DNA of 64,000 bases from Nostoc sp. 'Peltigera membranacea cyanobiont' N6 (lineage in GTDB: Bacteria; Cyanobacteriota; Cyanobacteriia; Cyanobacteriales; Nostocaceae). Each line of letters opens with the position of its first letter. Position 1 is the first letter of the stretch. Under the pieces are notes generated by a model. It was not told the DNA's origin and did not search any database. It saw only the letters and a program-made list of their open reading frames with translations. The position numbers and the translations under genes were made by a program. The stretch spans positions 1,612,001-1,676,000 of the forward strand of contig NZ_CP026681.1 in assembly GCF_002949735.1 (NCBI RefSeq), given 5' to 3'. This document shows, piece by piece, positions 8,556 through 17,598 of the stretch.

Positions 8556-10241
8556 TTATTTCCTTTTGGTGGAAGCCTTCGCAGCTTTTTTTGCAGCTTT
8601 TTCGGCTTCGATCGCAGCTAACTTTGCTTGTTCTTTTTCTTCGGCAATTTTCTGGAGATAGTAATGATAGTCTCCCAAGTAAACGCGGAATTCACCGTCT
8701 CGAATTTCGACGATTTTATTTGCCACTTGAGAAATAAAATAGCGATCGTGGGAAACTACAATTGCCGTTCCATCATAGTTTTTGAGCGCTTCTTCCAGCA
8801 TTTCTTTAGCTGGAATATCTAGGTGGTTTGTCGGCTCATCTAAAATTATTAAATTCATGGGACGTAAGAGCATTTTTGCCAACGCCAAACGAGCTTTTTC
8901 TCCCCCACTCAATGCCCCAACTGCCTTAAATACTGTTTCACCTGTGAATAAGAAACGTCCTAGAAGTGTGCGGACTTCTTGGTTATCCCAGTCTGGAACT
9001 TCATCATGGATAGTTTCCATGACAGTTTTCTTCAAATCCAAAGCTTCAGCTTGATTTTGCTCAAAGTAACCAGGGATAACATTATGATCGCCTAATTGAA
9101 CACTACCTTCAGTGGGTGGTTCCATACCCATAATTACGCGCAGAAGGGTAGATTTTCCAGCACCATTGGGGCCAAGAAAAGCAATGCGATCGCCTCTTTC
9201 AATTAGCAGATTTGCTGATAAAAATAGGATTTTCTCACCATAAAGATGAGTTAAATCTTTAATTTCCACTACTTCGCGTCCACTGCGGGGTGCAGGGGGA
9301 AAACGGAAGTGGAGAGTTCTCATACCACCAACGGGTGCTTCAATGCGCTCGATTTTGTCGAGTTGCTTTTCCCGGCTTTTCGCCTGGGTACTGCGGGTAG
9401 CACTGGCGCGAAATCTATCAACAAAGGTTTGCTGTTTCTCTAATTCTTTCTGCTGGCGTTCGTAAGCACTCAGTTGTGCTGATTGACTTTCGGCTTTTTG
9501 TTCCAAATATGCCGAGTAGTTACCAAGGTAGCTAGCAGAAACGCCACGTTCAGTTTCCACAATTTGGGTGCAGAGACGGTCAAGGAACTCCCGGTCATGG
9601 GAGACTATTACCATCGGCGTAATCAGCCCTCTGAGGTAATTTTCCAACCACTCAATGGTTTCTAAATCTAGGTGGTTAGTCGGTTCATCCAGCAGCAACA
9701 AGTCGGGTTTTTGCAGGAGAATTTTCCCTAAACTCATCCGCATTTGCCAACCACCACTGAAGGCACTGACGAGGCGATCGCCATCTTCTAGTCCAAACCC
9801 CATCTCTGGTAAGATTTTCCCAATGCGTGCGTCTAAGTTGTAGCCATCTAAGGCTTCAAATTTGCGCTGCAAGCGATCCAACTTGTCGATCAGTCGATCC
9901 AGTTCCTCTGGGTTAGCCGTTTCCATCTCTTGCGGTATATGCGCCAGAGATAACTGTACTTCGTTGGCTTCTTGGAAGACAGTCCAAAATTCTTCTCTAA
10001 CGGTGCGGGTGGGGTCTACTTCAAACTCTTGGTTAAGGTAGGCTATATGTAAGCTATTAGGACGAATGATTTCGCCGGCGGTGGGTTCAATTTCCCCAGA
10101 AATGATCTTTAACTGGGTTGATTTTCCAGCACCATTGACACCGACTAAGCCAATGCGATCGCCTGGTTTAACTTCCCAGTTGATATCTTTGAGAACTTCG
10201 CCTGTGGGATAAATTTTACTTATATGTTCTAATCGCAGCAT
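8556..10241 (-). CDS. ABC-F family ATPase (ribosome-associated)
   Basis: 561 residues with two ABC domains and no membrane segments, the layout of ABC-F translation factors (EttA, Uup, YbiT group). First Walker A is GVNGAGKS (34-41), with signature FSGGWQMRMSLGKIL and Walker B LLLLDEPTNHLD. The second domain has GPNGAGKS, LSGGEKARLALAKML and LIILDEPTNHLD. Between them lies a charged P-site tRNA interaction linker (EKQQTFVDRFRASATRSTQAKS). The C-terminus is a short Lys/Ala tail. ABC-F proteins act in the ribosomal E site. The paralogue type cannot be fixed by eye. Convergent hairpin downstream. Confidence 0.93.
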   Translation of the reverse strand: MLRLEHISKIYPTGEVLKDINWEVKPGDRIGLVGVNGAGKSTQLKIISGEIEPTAGEIIRPNSLHIAYLNQEFEVDPTRTVREEFWTVFQEANEVQLSLAHIPQEMETANPEELDRLIDKLDRLQRKFEALDGYNLDARIGKILPEMGFGLEDGDRLVSAFSGGWQMRMSLGKILLQKPDLLLLDEPTNHLDLETIEWLENYLRGLITPMVIVSHDREFLDRLCTQIVETERGVSASYLGNYSAYLEQKAESQSAQLSAYERQQKELEKQQTFVDRFRASATRSTQAKSREKQLDKIERIEAPVGGMRTLHFRFPPAPRSGREVVEIKDLTHLYGEKILFLSANLLIERGDRIAFLGPNGAGKSTLLRVIMGMEPPTEGSVQLGDHNVIPGYFEQNQAEALDLKKTVMETIHDEVPDWDNQEVRTLLGRFLFTGETVFKAVGALSGGEKARLALAKMLLRPMNLIILDEPTNHLDIPAKEMLEEALKNYDGTAIVVSHDRYFISQVANKIVEIRDGEFRVYLGDYHYYLQKIAEEKEQAKLAAIEAEKAAKKAAKASTKRK

Positions 10242-10396
10242 TAAGTTTCTCTCACGTAGGGAGTGGGTGGTTGAGGACGAAGTACTAACACCGCCTCCAA
10301 TATTAACAAAAATTAACTATAAAATCGTCGTGATAAAGTTTCGAGAGGCGCAAACAAAGTTTACCGTCACTCACGTATAAAAGTTACGCATCCCTC

Positions 10397-11215
10397 TTAA
10401 GGCTGATTTTGTGTTAGTTGTCTGACTTCTTCAACACTCAAATCTAACGCCTCTGCTACTTGTTCTACAGTCAACCCTGCTGCCAACATTGCTGGTACTG
10501 CTTTTAGTTTACCTTTAAGTTCACCTTTAACCTCACCTCTAATCTCACCTTGTTCAACACCTTCCTGAAAGGCTTCTTGATAAAATCTGGTTTGCTTTAA
10601 CTCGCTTAAGCCAAACATTTCCTCCATCTCCTCCCTACTCATTGCAGGAAACTTGTAAGCCAAAATAGTCTCTATAAATTGTAATAATTGCTGTTGTTTT
10701 GGTGGTGAGCTTATTTCTGACTTGGTTCTATCTATCAACACCCTAGCTTGTGCGATCGCTATATCATCAGTTGCAATTACTAATTTAGCAGTTGCAATGC
10801 CGATTGGAAGCAATGCAGCTTCACCTAATTCATCCAAATAAATGCGCCTAACGCGCCCACTTGTGAAAAACTCACGGTAATGTTTGATATTGCCTGTATC
10901 TACATTCCTGTTTGGGTATAAAACCACAGCACCCCAGTCATTTGATGGTTGATTCTGACGGAGGTATAAACATATTTCTGCAATTAGCCGTGAATAAATT
11001 TCCTCATCAGCTTGAAATTGCACTTCAACAAAGTAAATCTGGTTTTCACTTCCTTGTGTAGGTAGAAACACACCATCGATTCTGAAGGCTGTTTGTTTGA
11101 TTTCAACTGATGAAAATTGATAAAGGCTAGCTGATTCTGGAGGATTACCAATAAGTTCAAAGAAGATATCAGGGAATTCTTGAAACAGGCGATAAAAAAT
11201 GATGTCTGTTTTCAA
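10397..11215 (-). CDS. DUF2887 / Rpn-family putative nuclease
   Basis: 272 residues starting MKTDIIFYRLFQEFPDIFFE, the typical opening of DUF2887 proteins annotated as Rpn-family recombination-promoting nuclease or putative transposase. The PD-(D/E)xK-like core shows RIDGVFLP and YFVEVQFQADE, fitting the acidic and ExQ residues of the fold. After about residue 220 comes a charged repeat (GEIRGEVKGELKGKLKA) and a small helix-turn-helix-like tail. The family is multicopy in Nostocales and spreads with accessory DNA. Function in this host is unknown. Confidence 0.87.
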   Translation of the reverse strand: MKTDIIFYRLFQEFPDIFFELIGNPPESASLYQFSSVEIKQTAFRIDGVFLPTQGSENQIYFVEVQFQADEEIYSRLIAEICLYLRQNQPSNDWGAVVLYPNRNVDTGNIKHYREFFTSGRVRRIYLDELGEAALLPIGIATAKLVIATDDIAIAQARVLIDRTKSEISSPPKQQQLLQFIETILAYKFPAMSREEMEEMFGLSELKQTRFYQEAFQEGVEQGEIRGEVKGELKGKLKAVPAMLAAGLTVEQVAEALDLSVEEVRQLTQNQP

Positions 11216-11249
11216 AATTTTATATCAATTGAAGATTTGGATTTGCTGT

Positions 11250-11747
11250 TCATGTGTTACTTGATTCTTCAGAACCATCTCGCACTTTTAGCAATTGCTC
11301 TTTTGCCATCCCTAATATACGTGAAAGGGGCGCTAATAAACTATCATCAAATGCTTGTCCAGCATAAATATTATTCAGTTCCGTAGGAGATAATTTAAAG
11401 GTGTCGCAGAATTTTGCAAACTCCTGGTTACTCAAATCAAGCTCTTTTTGCCTATCACTAAGTAAAACTGCGATCGCTCTAGTTCCATGCTTCGGACGCT
11501 CACTAGTTTTTACATATTTTTCCATTAAATAATTGACTTTTCTGGTATCGCCACCGATTTTTTTAATTAAATCAGTACAAGCCATTTTCAGCGCTTTCTT
11601 TAATACTTCTTCTTCATTTAAAATTTTAATAATTTCACTGGCATATTCTGGTTTAAAAAATCCCACCAAATTACCTTGATGATAAACTGGTATATAAGGA
11701 TTATTCGTTTCAAGTTGCCAATCTAAAGGCTCATTGCGTAGCGACAT
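11250..11747 (-). CDS. Hypothetical protein
   Basis: 165 residues from ATG 11747 (MSLRNEPLDWQLETNNPYIP); a longer in-frame start at 11792 adds an unlikely hydrophobic leader. Not recognised. The N-terminal 60 residues (PVYHQGNLVGFFKPEYASEI) look like the short beta-rich domain of AbrB/prevent-host-death type antitoxins. The C-terminal part (LSNQEFAKFCDTFKLSPTE) is helical and could be a degenerate HTH. This is inference from pattern only. It lies 34 bp before the DUF2887 gene on the same strand, so the two may share a transcript. Confidence 0.55.
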   Translation of the reverse strand: MSLRNEPLDWQLETNNPYIPVYHQGNLVGFFKPEYASEIIKILNEEEVLKKALKMACTDLIKKIGGDTRKVNYLMEKYVKTSERPKHGTRAIAVLLSDRQKELDLSNQEFAKFCDTFKLSPTELNNIYAGQAFDDSLLAPLSRILGMAKEQLLKVRDGSEESSNT

Positions 11748-11860
11748 AGCTGCACACCTAAATATTTTAAGATTGCACCATTTTAAAACCATTTATTAGT
11801 TACCCGCCAGTGGTTATATTTTGGTCATATATAAAAATATGGTTTTATTCTTGCTAAGTC

Positions 11861-11974
11861 AGGACTTACGTAAGGACTATGGTTTTACGTCATGACGAGT
11901 GTTCGCGTTAGCGTCTCGAAGAGAAACGAAGTAATCGCAAAGGCTTAGTTTTTCGTCACGAGTGCGTAAGTCCT
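11861..11974. mobile_element. MITE-like element with 10-bp terminal inverted repeats
   Basis: A 114-bp unit begins AGGACTTACG and ends CGTAAGTCCT, a perfect 10-bp inverted repeat. It has no coding capacity and contains the typical Nostoc filler TTAGCGTCTCGAAGAGAAACG. The AGGACTTACG end is, from memory, shared by many small non-autonomous elements in Nostocales genomes. It sits between the unknown minus-strand gene and the plus-strand HEPN gene. A target-site duplication is not clear. Confidence 0.65.
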
Positions 11975-12073
11975 ACAAGTATACTTAATCTGGTATTATC
12001 CTTGACTAAGTATTGTAATTCAAGTTATAGTATTGCAGAGCTTATAAGATTATCTAATAAAACCTGATTGAGA

Positions 12074-13165
12074 ATGAACACAGATGATATAAATGCTCGA
12101 ATAGCGAGAATAGATTACAAGTTAAGAACTCAGAAAAAATCTGTTGCTGAAAGAATTGGTCTAGTACAAGGTGAATTATGCCCTGATATAAATGATTTAA
12201 CAGACAGATTCATCAACAATAGATTCCCAGCATTAAGTAATGACGAATTAGAACGATTTCTTCATACATTGAATGTTGATAATTGGTATCGAGAAAATTA
12301 TGGATTTAAAATAACACCTGACTATTTAAATATCAAAGAAATTCCATTTGTTCTGCAAGGCAACATTTATTACTTTATATATCCTGAAAAAACTGAAAAT
12401 TGCAATATAATTGACTGCACAAATTTACCGCAAATAGTAAAACAAGATTTAACAGAAGTAGAAATTGAATATTTACAAAATTCCTTTAAATGTGGGAGAA
12501 GAAAATTATTAGCTGTAGAATATCTAGAAGATGTTGTTCAGTATCGTGATAAAAAGAAGAATAGCGAAAATGATTTTTTTGTAATCCCTGACCAACTCAA
12601 GGATAATTTCTATTTGTCTACTGAAACAATAGATTTTATTCGTTTTGCTATTGAGGATTTAAATCTTGCTATCGTTACTTTAAAAAATATCAGAAGTCAT
12701 CAATATCAATTTGTAATTTTTCCAGCTTCACAAGCAATTGAAAAACTCTTGAAAGCTTGTATAATCTCAGAAAATTTCATTCTAGGAAAAGAAGTGCCAA
12801 AATTATTGCAAGATTTAAGAAGTAGAAAATATGGGCATCAACTATTCAAAATCATTGGAGATGAAGACTTTAAGCAAATCTTTCCTTTTCCTGAAAAAAT
12901 AGAAGCAGAAATACAAAATTTTCCAGATGCAGAAAAAATGTTTAAAGACCCAACTATAAATCCTAGATATGATCCAATGGAAGTTTCTTCCGAGAAAGCT
13001 GTGAAGATTATAGACGCTACATTAAATATTTTTGAATTAGTAAGCGAGAAGTTTATTACACCTTTACACAGAGTAATGTATTATCCACAATTAGAGGAGT
13101 ATTATCCTCAATTAGAGGAATATTATGATCGATTAGAGGATGATGATTCCTTTCTTGACGAATGA
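12074..13165 (+). CDS. HEPN-domain protein
   Basis: 363 residues from ATG 12074 (MNTDDINARIAR). The middle and C-terminal part (about 180-320) carries a helical bundle with FIRFAIEDLNLAIVTLKNI and FPASQAIEKLLKACII, a pattern of HEPN domains (nucleotide-binding or RNase folds linked to toxin and stress systems). The catalytic Rx4-6H motif of HEPN RNases is not clearly present (RSRKYGH around 258-264 is a candidate). The C-terminus has a short tandem repeat, YYPQLEEYYPQLEEYYDRLE, followed by an acidic tail. It has no matching MNT nucleotidyltransferase next to it. Very AT-rich compared with the neighbouring housekeeping genes, which suggests transfer. Confidence 0.68.
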   Translation: MNTDDINARIARIDYKLRTQKKSVAERIGLVQGELCPDINDLTDRFINNRFPALSNDELERFLHTLNVDNWYRENYGFKITPDYLNIKEIPFVLQGNIYYFIYPEKTENCNIIDCTNLPQIVKQDLTEVEIEYLQNSFKCGRRKLLAVEYLEDVVQYRDKKKNSENDFFVIPDQLKDNFYLSTETIDFIRFAIEDLNLAIVTLKNIRSHQYQFVIFPASQAIEKLLKACIISENFILGKEVPKLLQDLRSRKYGHQLFKIIGDEDFKQIFPFPEKIEAEIQNFPDAEKMFKDPTINPRYDPMEVSSEKAVKIIDATLNIFELVSEKFITPLHRVMYYPQLEEYYPQLEEYYDRLEDDDSFLDE

Positions 13166-13253
13166 CGAATAGGGTTTAAATTTTCGATTGGTGATTGCTT
13201 TAAGTAGTTTTGGCAATTCCTATGTTATGAATTAACAAGAAAAATGGTAGTAA

Positions 13254-13712
13254 TTATCCTTCCCAGTCTTGACGAGTATCACACAGAAAATTATCTGCGA
13301 TCGCATCATCAAACAAATACGGGCAATGCTCTGGAAAAATTCGTAATGGTAAGTTAGTTTCTCGTAGTGCCAAATCGACTCCTGCTTCAAAGCCATCTAA
13401 CAAGGCTTCTTCTATTCGAGACTTTAAGCTAGGGTTCTGCCGCAGATGCCTGTGGATGGCGCGACGCTGTTCTCGAATTGTTAAAAACCAACTGCGAGAG
13501 CGTTGTTCGGGTTGATATTCCCACTTTAAGAGATGACCGAGTAATACACTCAGACGGCTCACAAGTTCCCGATACTCCTGTCTCCCCAAAGCTTGAATTT
13601 CTTCTTGCAGGTGTTGCCAGTCTAGTTCCATAACTAGCCTCTGTTCTAACGCTTTAGCCTGCTGCTGTGTCCAGCCATAGAAGTCTCGATCGTACAAAAA
13701 AGGTTTGTCCAT
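13254..13712 (-). CDS. DUF29 family protein
   Basis: 152 residues from ATG 13712 (MDKPFLYDRDFYGWTQQQAK), the standard DUF29 opening in which a Tyr-Asp start is followed by the W-x-QQA helix. The rest shows the conserved LDWQHLQEEIQALGRQEYREL and LLGHLLKWEYQ. The family is of unknown function and multicopy in cyanobacteria; the other member here is at 4670-5113 and is clearly divergent from it. A longer start at 13733 is in frame but not typical. Confidence 0.87.
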   Translation of the reverse strand: MDKPFLYDRDFYGWTQQQAKALEQRLVMELDWQHLQEEIQALGRQEYRELVSRLSVLLGHLLKWEYQPEQRSRSWFLTIREQRRAIHRHLRQNPSLKSRIEEALLDGFEAGVDLALRETNLPLRIFPEHCPYLFDDAIADNFLCDTRQDWEG

Positions 13713-13787
13713 AGGGTTGAATCTTGACAGCAAGAAACCACAAGCTAGTTTGATCCGATTTTGCGCTAAATCACCCTTAAAAAATTT

Positions 13788-13820
13788 AATTACGAATTAC
13801 GAATTACGAATTACGAATTA
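13788..13820. repeat. Heptamer tandem repeat (ATTACGA)n
   Basis: About four tandem copies of the heptamer ATTACGA directly behind the XRE gene. This is the short tandem repeat (STRR) type known from heterocystous cyanobacteria. A second run is at 43195-43229. Confidence 0.85.
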
Positions 13821-13821
13821 T

Positions 13822-14184
13822 TCAACTTGCTTTCGCCTCATCCCCAGATGCTTCAGCCACAGCCGCCAATCTATCTGCCGCAGCTTGCACAATTTGAGCC
13901 ACTTGAGCCAAAGGCATGTGCTGGATTTGTCTCAGAATCAGACTCAAATCTGAAGTTTCTGGAATTGGCTTGCCATCAATGCAGCTGATTAACTCTTCCA
14001 TTGTGTAGCCTGCTTTCGATGCGATTCGAGCCAAATTTTCTGTATCTGGAACCTTCACACCTTTTTCCCACATCTGAACAGCAGTAGCAGATACCCCCAA
14101 AAGCTTACCAAATGCTCGCTGACTCATTGAACCGCGAGCTAGTTTAATGATTTCAATCAGTTTTTGTTTGCTTTCGATCTTCAC
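13822..14184 (-). CDS. XRE-family helix-turn-helix regulator
   Basis: 120 residues. An N-terminal Cro/C1-type helix-turn-helix spans about residues 6-62, with MSQRAFGKLLGVSATAVQMW as the two recognition helices and TENLARIASKAGYTMEELI behind them. The C-terminus is helical and Ala-rich. It could regulate itself or the divergent gene at 14426. It lies in a repeat-rich, accessory stretch; its target is unknown. Confidence 0.85.
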   Translation of the reverse strand: MKIESKQKLIEIIKLARGSMSQRAFGKLLGVSATAVQMWEKGVKVPDTENLARIASKAGYTMEELISCIDGKPIPETSDLSLILRQIQHMPLAQVAQIVQAAADRLAAVAEASGDEAKAS

Positions 14185-14425
14185 TGCTTATATAGCTAGC
14201 CAACTTTATTTACAAGTTTACTTTCAATAATACAAGTTTACTTTTATATTGACAGCCTTGTGTTTTAGTACTAAAATATATCTCTGGTTGTAAATCGGCA
14301 ACTACAGGCATCAAGCTAGTAGACTAACCCATCAATCTTTAAATCAACCCAAAAAACTTAGTTTGCTACGGCGCTTGTGCTAGTAGCCAGACTTTGCTGC
14401 GAAGAAATAATATCGAAGGTGCATC

Positions 14426-14935
14426 ATGTTTCGCAAGCCACGCAAAATTAACCAATATCGCCGCAAAGGTAAAAACCTTATAGCCACTAATAAAATTAAA
14501 CCAGAAAAGTGGAACATTTCTGAAGCAGAAACTAAAGAAGCTTTAAAAGTTAAAGGCTACGATGTTAAGCAAATCAAAAAAATCCACCTTCTGAAGCATC
14601 AAGTGTGTATTTCCTACTGGGATGCAAAAGGCAATATATGCAGCAGCTTTTTTAGCTACCGGATTTTTGCGCGTTGGCAAGAAGAAGCCCAACAGCTAAT
14701 TTATACCTGTCAAACCCTGAAGGAATGGGCAAAGCTAAATTACGTTATGAAGTACGAATTTGCCTATTACCATTATCCCAGTGAAATAGAAGATGCACTC
14801 CACACGATATTAGAAAACCACCTGTCTGTGTTAAAAGCAACATTACAACAAGTGGTTTTACAAATTCAGAATGAGCAACAAAAGCCTCATGTAGAGACGC
14901 GATTTATCGCGTCTTCAAAGAGCAATAACCCATAA
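14426..14935 (+). CDS. Hypothetical protein with a repeat-derived C-terminus
   Basis: 169 residues, not recognised. Strongly basic N-terminus (MFRKPRKINQYRRKGKN), then a helical protein with KGYDVKQIKKIHLLKHQ and a Trp/Tyr-rich middle. No signal peptide or membrane segment. The last ~15 codons (VETRFIASSKSNNP) are encoded by a copy of the palindromic intergenic repeat AGACGCGATTTATCGCGTCT at 14895-14914, so the original C-terminus was probably altered by the insertion. Divergent from the XRE regulator gene. Confidence 0.55.
   Translation: MFRKPRKINQYRRKGKNLIATNKIKPEKWNISEAETKEALKVKGYDVKQIKKIHLLKHQVCISYWDAKGNICSSFFSYRIFARWQEEAQQLIYTCQTLKEWAKLNYVMKYEFAYYHYPSEIEDALHTILENHLSVLKATLQQVVLQIQNEQQKPHVETRFIASSKSNNP
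14895..14914. repeat. Palindromic 20-mer AGACGCGATTTATCGCGTCT
   Basis: Near-perfect palindrome of the AGACGCGATTAATCGCGTCT family, which also occurs at 17579-17598 and 48221-48240 and partly at 21071-21088. Here it lies inside the 3' end of a coding region. Confidence 0.8.
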
Positions 14936-14967
14936 CCCAAGCGTATTGGGATATTTAACAGCAAAAA

Positions 14968-16065
14968 TTAGTTAGCGGCGGAAGTCGCTAACTCCGCGAG
15001 ACGTTCTTGCTGGTCTAGAGATATACAAGACTGGATAAGTGTCTCTAAATCACCATCCAAAACAGGGTTAAGAGAATAATTCTGACCTAACCGATGATCG
15101 GTAGCGCGGTTATCTTTATAATTATAGGTGCGAATTTTTTCCGATCGCGATCCAGTACCAACTTGCGATCGCCGCATGGAAGTTACAGCTGCTTGTTGTT
15201 CGCCTAACTTGATGTCATACAACTTCGCCCGCAGAATTTGCATTGCCCGTTCTTTGTTTTGCAACTGACTGCGTTCTTCTGTACAAAAAATCCGTATTCC
15301 CGTTGGTTTGTGCATCAAGTCAACGGCTGTTTCCACCTTGTTAACATTTTGCCCACCAGCACCACCAGAACGGGCTGTGGTCATTTCAATATCTTTCGGG
15401 TCAATGTGAATTTCCACATCATCCACCTCTGGCATAATCGCCACGGTAGCTGTAGAAGTATGAACCCTTCCCCCAGATTCAGTTGCCGGCACGCGCTGCA
15501 CGCGATGTACTCCAGCTTCAAATTTTAATTGGCTGTAAACGTCATTACCTTTAATTTCTAGAATGACTTCTTTCCAGCCACCCACTTCTCCTTTAGATTC
15601 GCTCACTAGAGAAACTTTCCAACCTTGAGTTTGGGCATAGCGGGTGTACATCTGCATCAAATCGCCTGCCCAAATACTTGCTTCATCGCCACCAGTACCA
15701 GCGCGAATTTCCAACATGATATTCTTTTCATCATTGGGGTCGCGTGGTAGCAGCAAGACTTTCAAGCGAGACTCTAAATGTTCTATTTTTTCTTCAAGTT
15801 CTTTTAGTTCCAGTGATGCCATTTCTTGCAACTCTGGGTCACTGGCAGATTCTTTGTAAACCTGACGCGCTCCGGTCAAGTCTTCTTGGGCTGTTTTCCA
15901 AATTTCATAAGTATCAACTACCTCTTCCAAAGAAGAACGAGACTTAGCAATTTCTTGATATTCATCAGGATTGCTAGCGGTATCGGGGTCGCCAAGACGA
16001 CGTGTTAACTCATTAAAGGTTTGTTCAACGGATTTTAGTTTGTCCAGTAAGTATGATTCAGCCAT
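14968..16065 (-). CDS. prfA: Peptide chain release factor 1
   Basis: 365 residues, normal RF1 length. The GGQ motif that triggers peptidyl-tRNA hydrolysis is at 237-239 (SGGAGGQNVNK). The stop-codon reading tripeptide is PAT at 193-195 (RVPATESGGRVHTS), which marks RF1 (UAA/UAG) and not RF2 (SPF). It is the last gene of the long minus-strand translation cluster, 103 bp after rpmE. The rpmE-prfA order is common in cyanobacteria. Confidence 0.97.
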   Translation of the reverse strand: MAESYLLDKLKSVEQTFNELTRRLGDPDTASNPDEYQEIAKSRSSLEEVVDTYEIWKTAQEDLTGARQVYKESASDPELQEMASLELKELEEKIEHLESRLKVLLLPRDPNDEKNIMLEIRAGTGGDEASIWAGDLMQMYTRYAQTQGWKVSLVSESKGEVGGWKEVILEIKGNDVYSQLKFEAGVHRVQRVPATESGGRVHTSTATVAIMPEVDDVEIHIDPKDIEMTTARSGGAGGQNVNKVETAVDLMHKPTGIRIFCTEERSQLQNKERAMQILRAKLYDIKLGEQQAAVTSMRRSQVGTGSRSEKIRTYNYKDNRATDHRLGQNYSLNPVLDGDLETLIQSCISLDQQERLAELATSAAN

Positions 16066-16168
16066 GACGAGTGCGATCGCTCCTTAAAAAATAACAAATT
16101 GGCTCGAGCATATAAATGAAAATCGACCCAGCTGATGCAGGGCCGTCGTTAACAGCAGAGCCAACTCG

Positions 16169-16411
16169 CTACTTTTTGGTTTGTTCGTCGCCAGATGTTT
16201 GAGTGCTGCTCATACCGTACTTGCGGAGGAAGCGCTCTACTCGACCCTCAGTATCAATAATCTTCTGAGTGCCGGTGTAAAAGGGGTGATTTCCAGACCA
16301 AACATCTACGTGCAATTCTGGCTTGGTAGAGCCAATGGTCATAACAACTTGACCGTTGCAGTAAACTTTAGCATCTGGATACCATTTTGGATGAATATCA
16401 GCTTTAGCCAT
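16169..16411 (-). CDS. rpmE: 50S ribosomal protein L31
   Basis: 80 residues from ATG 16411 (MAKADIHPKWYPDAKVYC); an in-frame start at 16459 would add an unrelated leader. The L31 core is clear (IHPKW, GSTKPELHVDVWSGNHPFYTG). Of the cysteines that bind zinc in the C+ form only one remains (C18), so this is a zinc-free L31 although it has the layout of the long form. That fits reduced zinc demand but is also usual in cyanobacteria. Part of the large-subunit central protuberance region. Confidence 0.93.
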   Translation of the reverse strand: MAKADIHPKWYPDAKVYCNGQVVMTIGSTKPELHVDVWSGNHPFYTGTQKIIDTEGRVERFLRKYGMSSTQTSGDEQTKK

Positions 16412-16466
16412 TGTTCTTTGTGGGATGAATCTATACAAATTATAACTTTCAGCGTTCAATTGAAGC

Positions 16467-16602
16467 TAGGGATTGGGGACTGGGGACTAGGGATTGGGGA
16501 CTGGGAAAGATGTAAATAAACAACGGACTTTTCCCAATACTCAATTCTCAATATCTAATCTCCAATACCCAGTACCCAGTACCCAATACCCAGTCCCCAA
16601 TC
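16467..16602. repeat. GGGGACT/GGGGATT tandem run facing its inverted copy
   Basis: Forward units (GATTGGGGACTGGGGAC...) at 16467-16502 are followed by the complementary form (CCCAGTACCCAGTACCC...) at 16555-16602. The arms could pair into a long imperfect hairpin between rpsI and rpmE. Similar units occur at 22028-22060, 29113-29216, 37497-37545 and 51872-51970. Confidence 0.75.
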
Positions 16603-16604
16603 GC

Positions 16605-17021
16605 TTAACGCTTAGAGTACTGAGGTGCTTTCCGGGCTTTATGTAAACCATATTTCTTCCGCTCTTTTGCTCTGGGATCGCGAGTCAAATAACCTTCGGT
16701 TTTCAAAGGTGGGCGGTTGTCTGGGTCAAGTTGGCACAAAGCACGAGCAACTCCCAAACGGACAGAATCAGCCTGTCCGGTCAAGCCACCGCCTTCTGCT
16801 TTCACCAAAATGTCATATTCGTTTTCTAATCCCAGAGTTTCCAGAGGAGCTTTTATCACTCCCAGGTAGTTTGGGTTAAATTGGAAATACAAGTTTCCAT
16901 CTTTACCGTTCACAGTCAGTTGACCGGTGCCTGGAACCAAGCGTACCCGTGCTACTGCATTCTTCCGGCGGCCAGTACCCCAGTATACGGCGCGACCGCT
17001 ATTGGCATCTGCTACTACCAT
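16605..17021 (-). CDS. rpsI: 30S ribosomal protein S9
   Basis: 138 residues with the S9 core (YWGTGRRKNAVARVRLVPG) and the basic C-terminal tail ending KAPQYSKR, whose last Arg contacts the P-site tRNA anticodon loop. Start ATG 17021 overlaps the rplM stop by one base (TAATG), so it is coupled to L13 as in nearly all bacteria. Confidence 0.97.
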   Translation of the reverse strand: MVVADANSGRAVYWGTGRRKNAVARVRLVPGTGQLTVNGKDGNLYFQFNPNYLGVIKAPLETLGLENEYDILVKAEGGGLTGQADSVRLGVARALCQLDPDNRPPLKTEGYLTRDPRAKERKKYGLHKARKAPQYSKR

Positions 17022-17482
17022 TAATTTTCTTCTCCAGGAATTGTACTAACTTTTAGTTCTTTAGGTTGTTGAGCATCGTGGGGATGGGTAGGCCCAGCGT
17101 AGACTTTCAGCTTGGTGAACAACTGCTTACCCAGGCTATTCTTAGGTAGCATACCTTTAACAGCCTGTTCTAAAATTCGCTCTGGTACGCGCTGTTGCAG
17201 TTTAGCGAAAGTTTCCGTTTTCATCCCACCAGGACGACCAGAATGGCGACGGTAAAGCTTTTGAGTGCGCTTTTTGCCTGTGACTGCGACTTTCTCGGCA
17301 TTAATGACGATTACGAAGTCACCTGTATCCAAGTGGGGTGTATATTCGGGTTTCTTTTTGCCTCTTAAAACCTGGGCGATTTCGCTAGCGAGGCGACCGA
17401 GGCGTTTATCGGTGGCATCTACTATGTACCACTCACGCTCAATCGACGCTTGAGAAGGAAGGTATGTTTTAACTGTTGTCAT
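17021..17482 (-). CDS. rplM: 50S ribosomal protein L13
   Basis: 153 residues; family motifs are WYIVDATDKRLGRLASEIAQ, HLDTGDFVIVINAEKVAVTGKK and MLPKNSLGKQLF. L13 is an early assembly protein of the large subunit. It precedes rpsI with a one-base overlap and follows truA after a repeat-filled gap of about 115 bp. Confidence 0.97.
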   Translation of the reverse strand: MTTVKTYLPSQASIEREWYIVDATDKRLGRLASEIAQVLRGKKKPEYTPHLDTGDFVIVINAEKVAVTGKKRTQKLYRRHSGRPGGMKTETFAKLQQRVPERILEQAVKGMLPKNSLGKQLFTKLKVYAGPTHPHDAQQPKELKVSTIPGEEN

Positions 17483-17598
17483 TTGTTATTTGTCCTTTGT
17501 CATTTTTAATTTGTCATTAGTCATTTGTCTTTTGTCTTTTGTCAGTTGTCTTTTGTTATTCACTAATGACGATTGTACAGACGCGATTAATCGCGTCT
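17483..17598. repeat. TTTGTCAT/ACTAATGAC repeat plus palindromic 20-mer
   Basis: Downstream-of-truA spacer made of degenerate TTTGTCATTTGTC units (17483-17560) followed by CACTAATGACG, and the perfect palindrome AGACGCGATTAATCGCGTCT at 17579-17598. The matching ACTAATGAC arm continues into the truA 3' end (17600-17635). Confidence 0.8.

Noticed and set aside
13788..13820. CRISPR array
   Set aside because: Only 7-bp tandem units without spacers; the same for 43195-43229.
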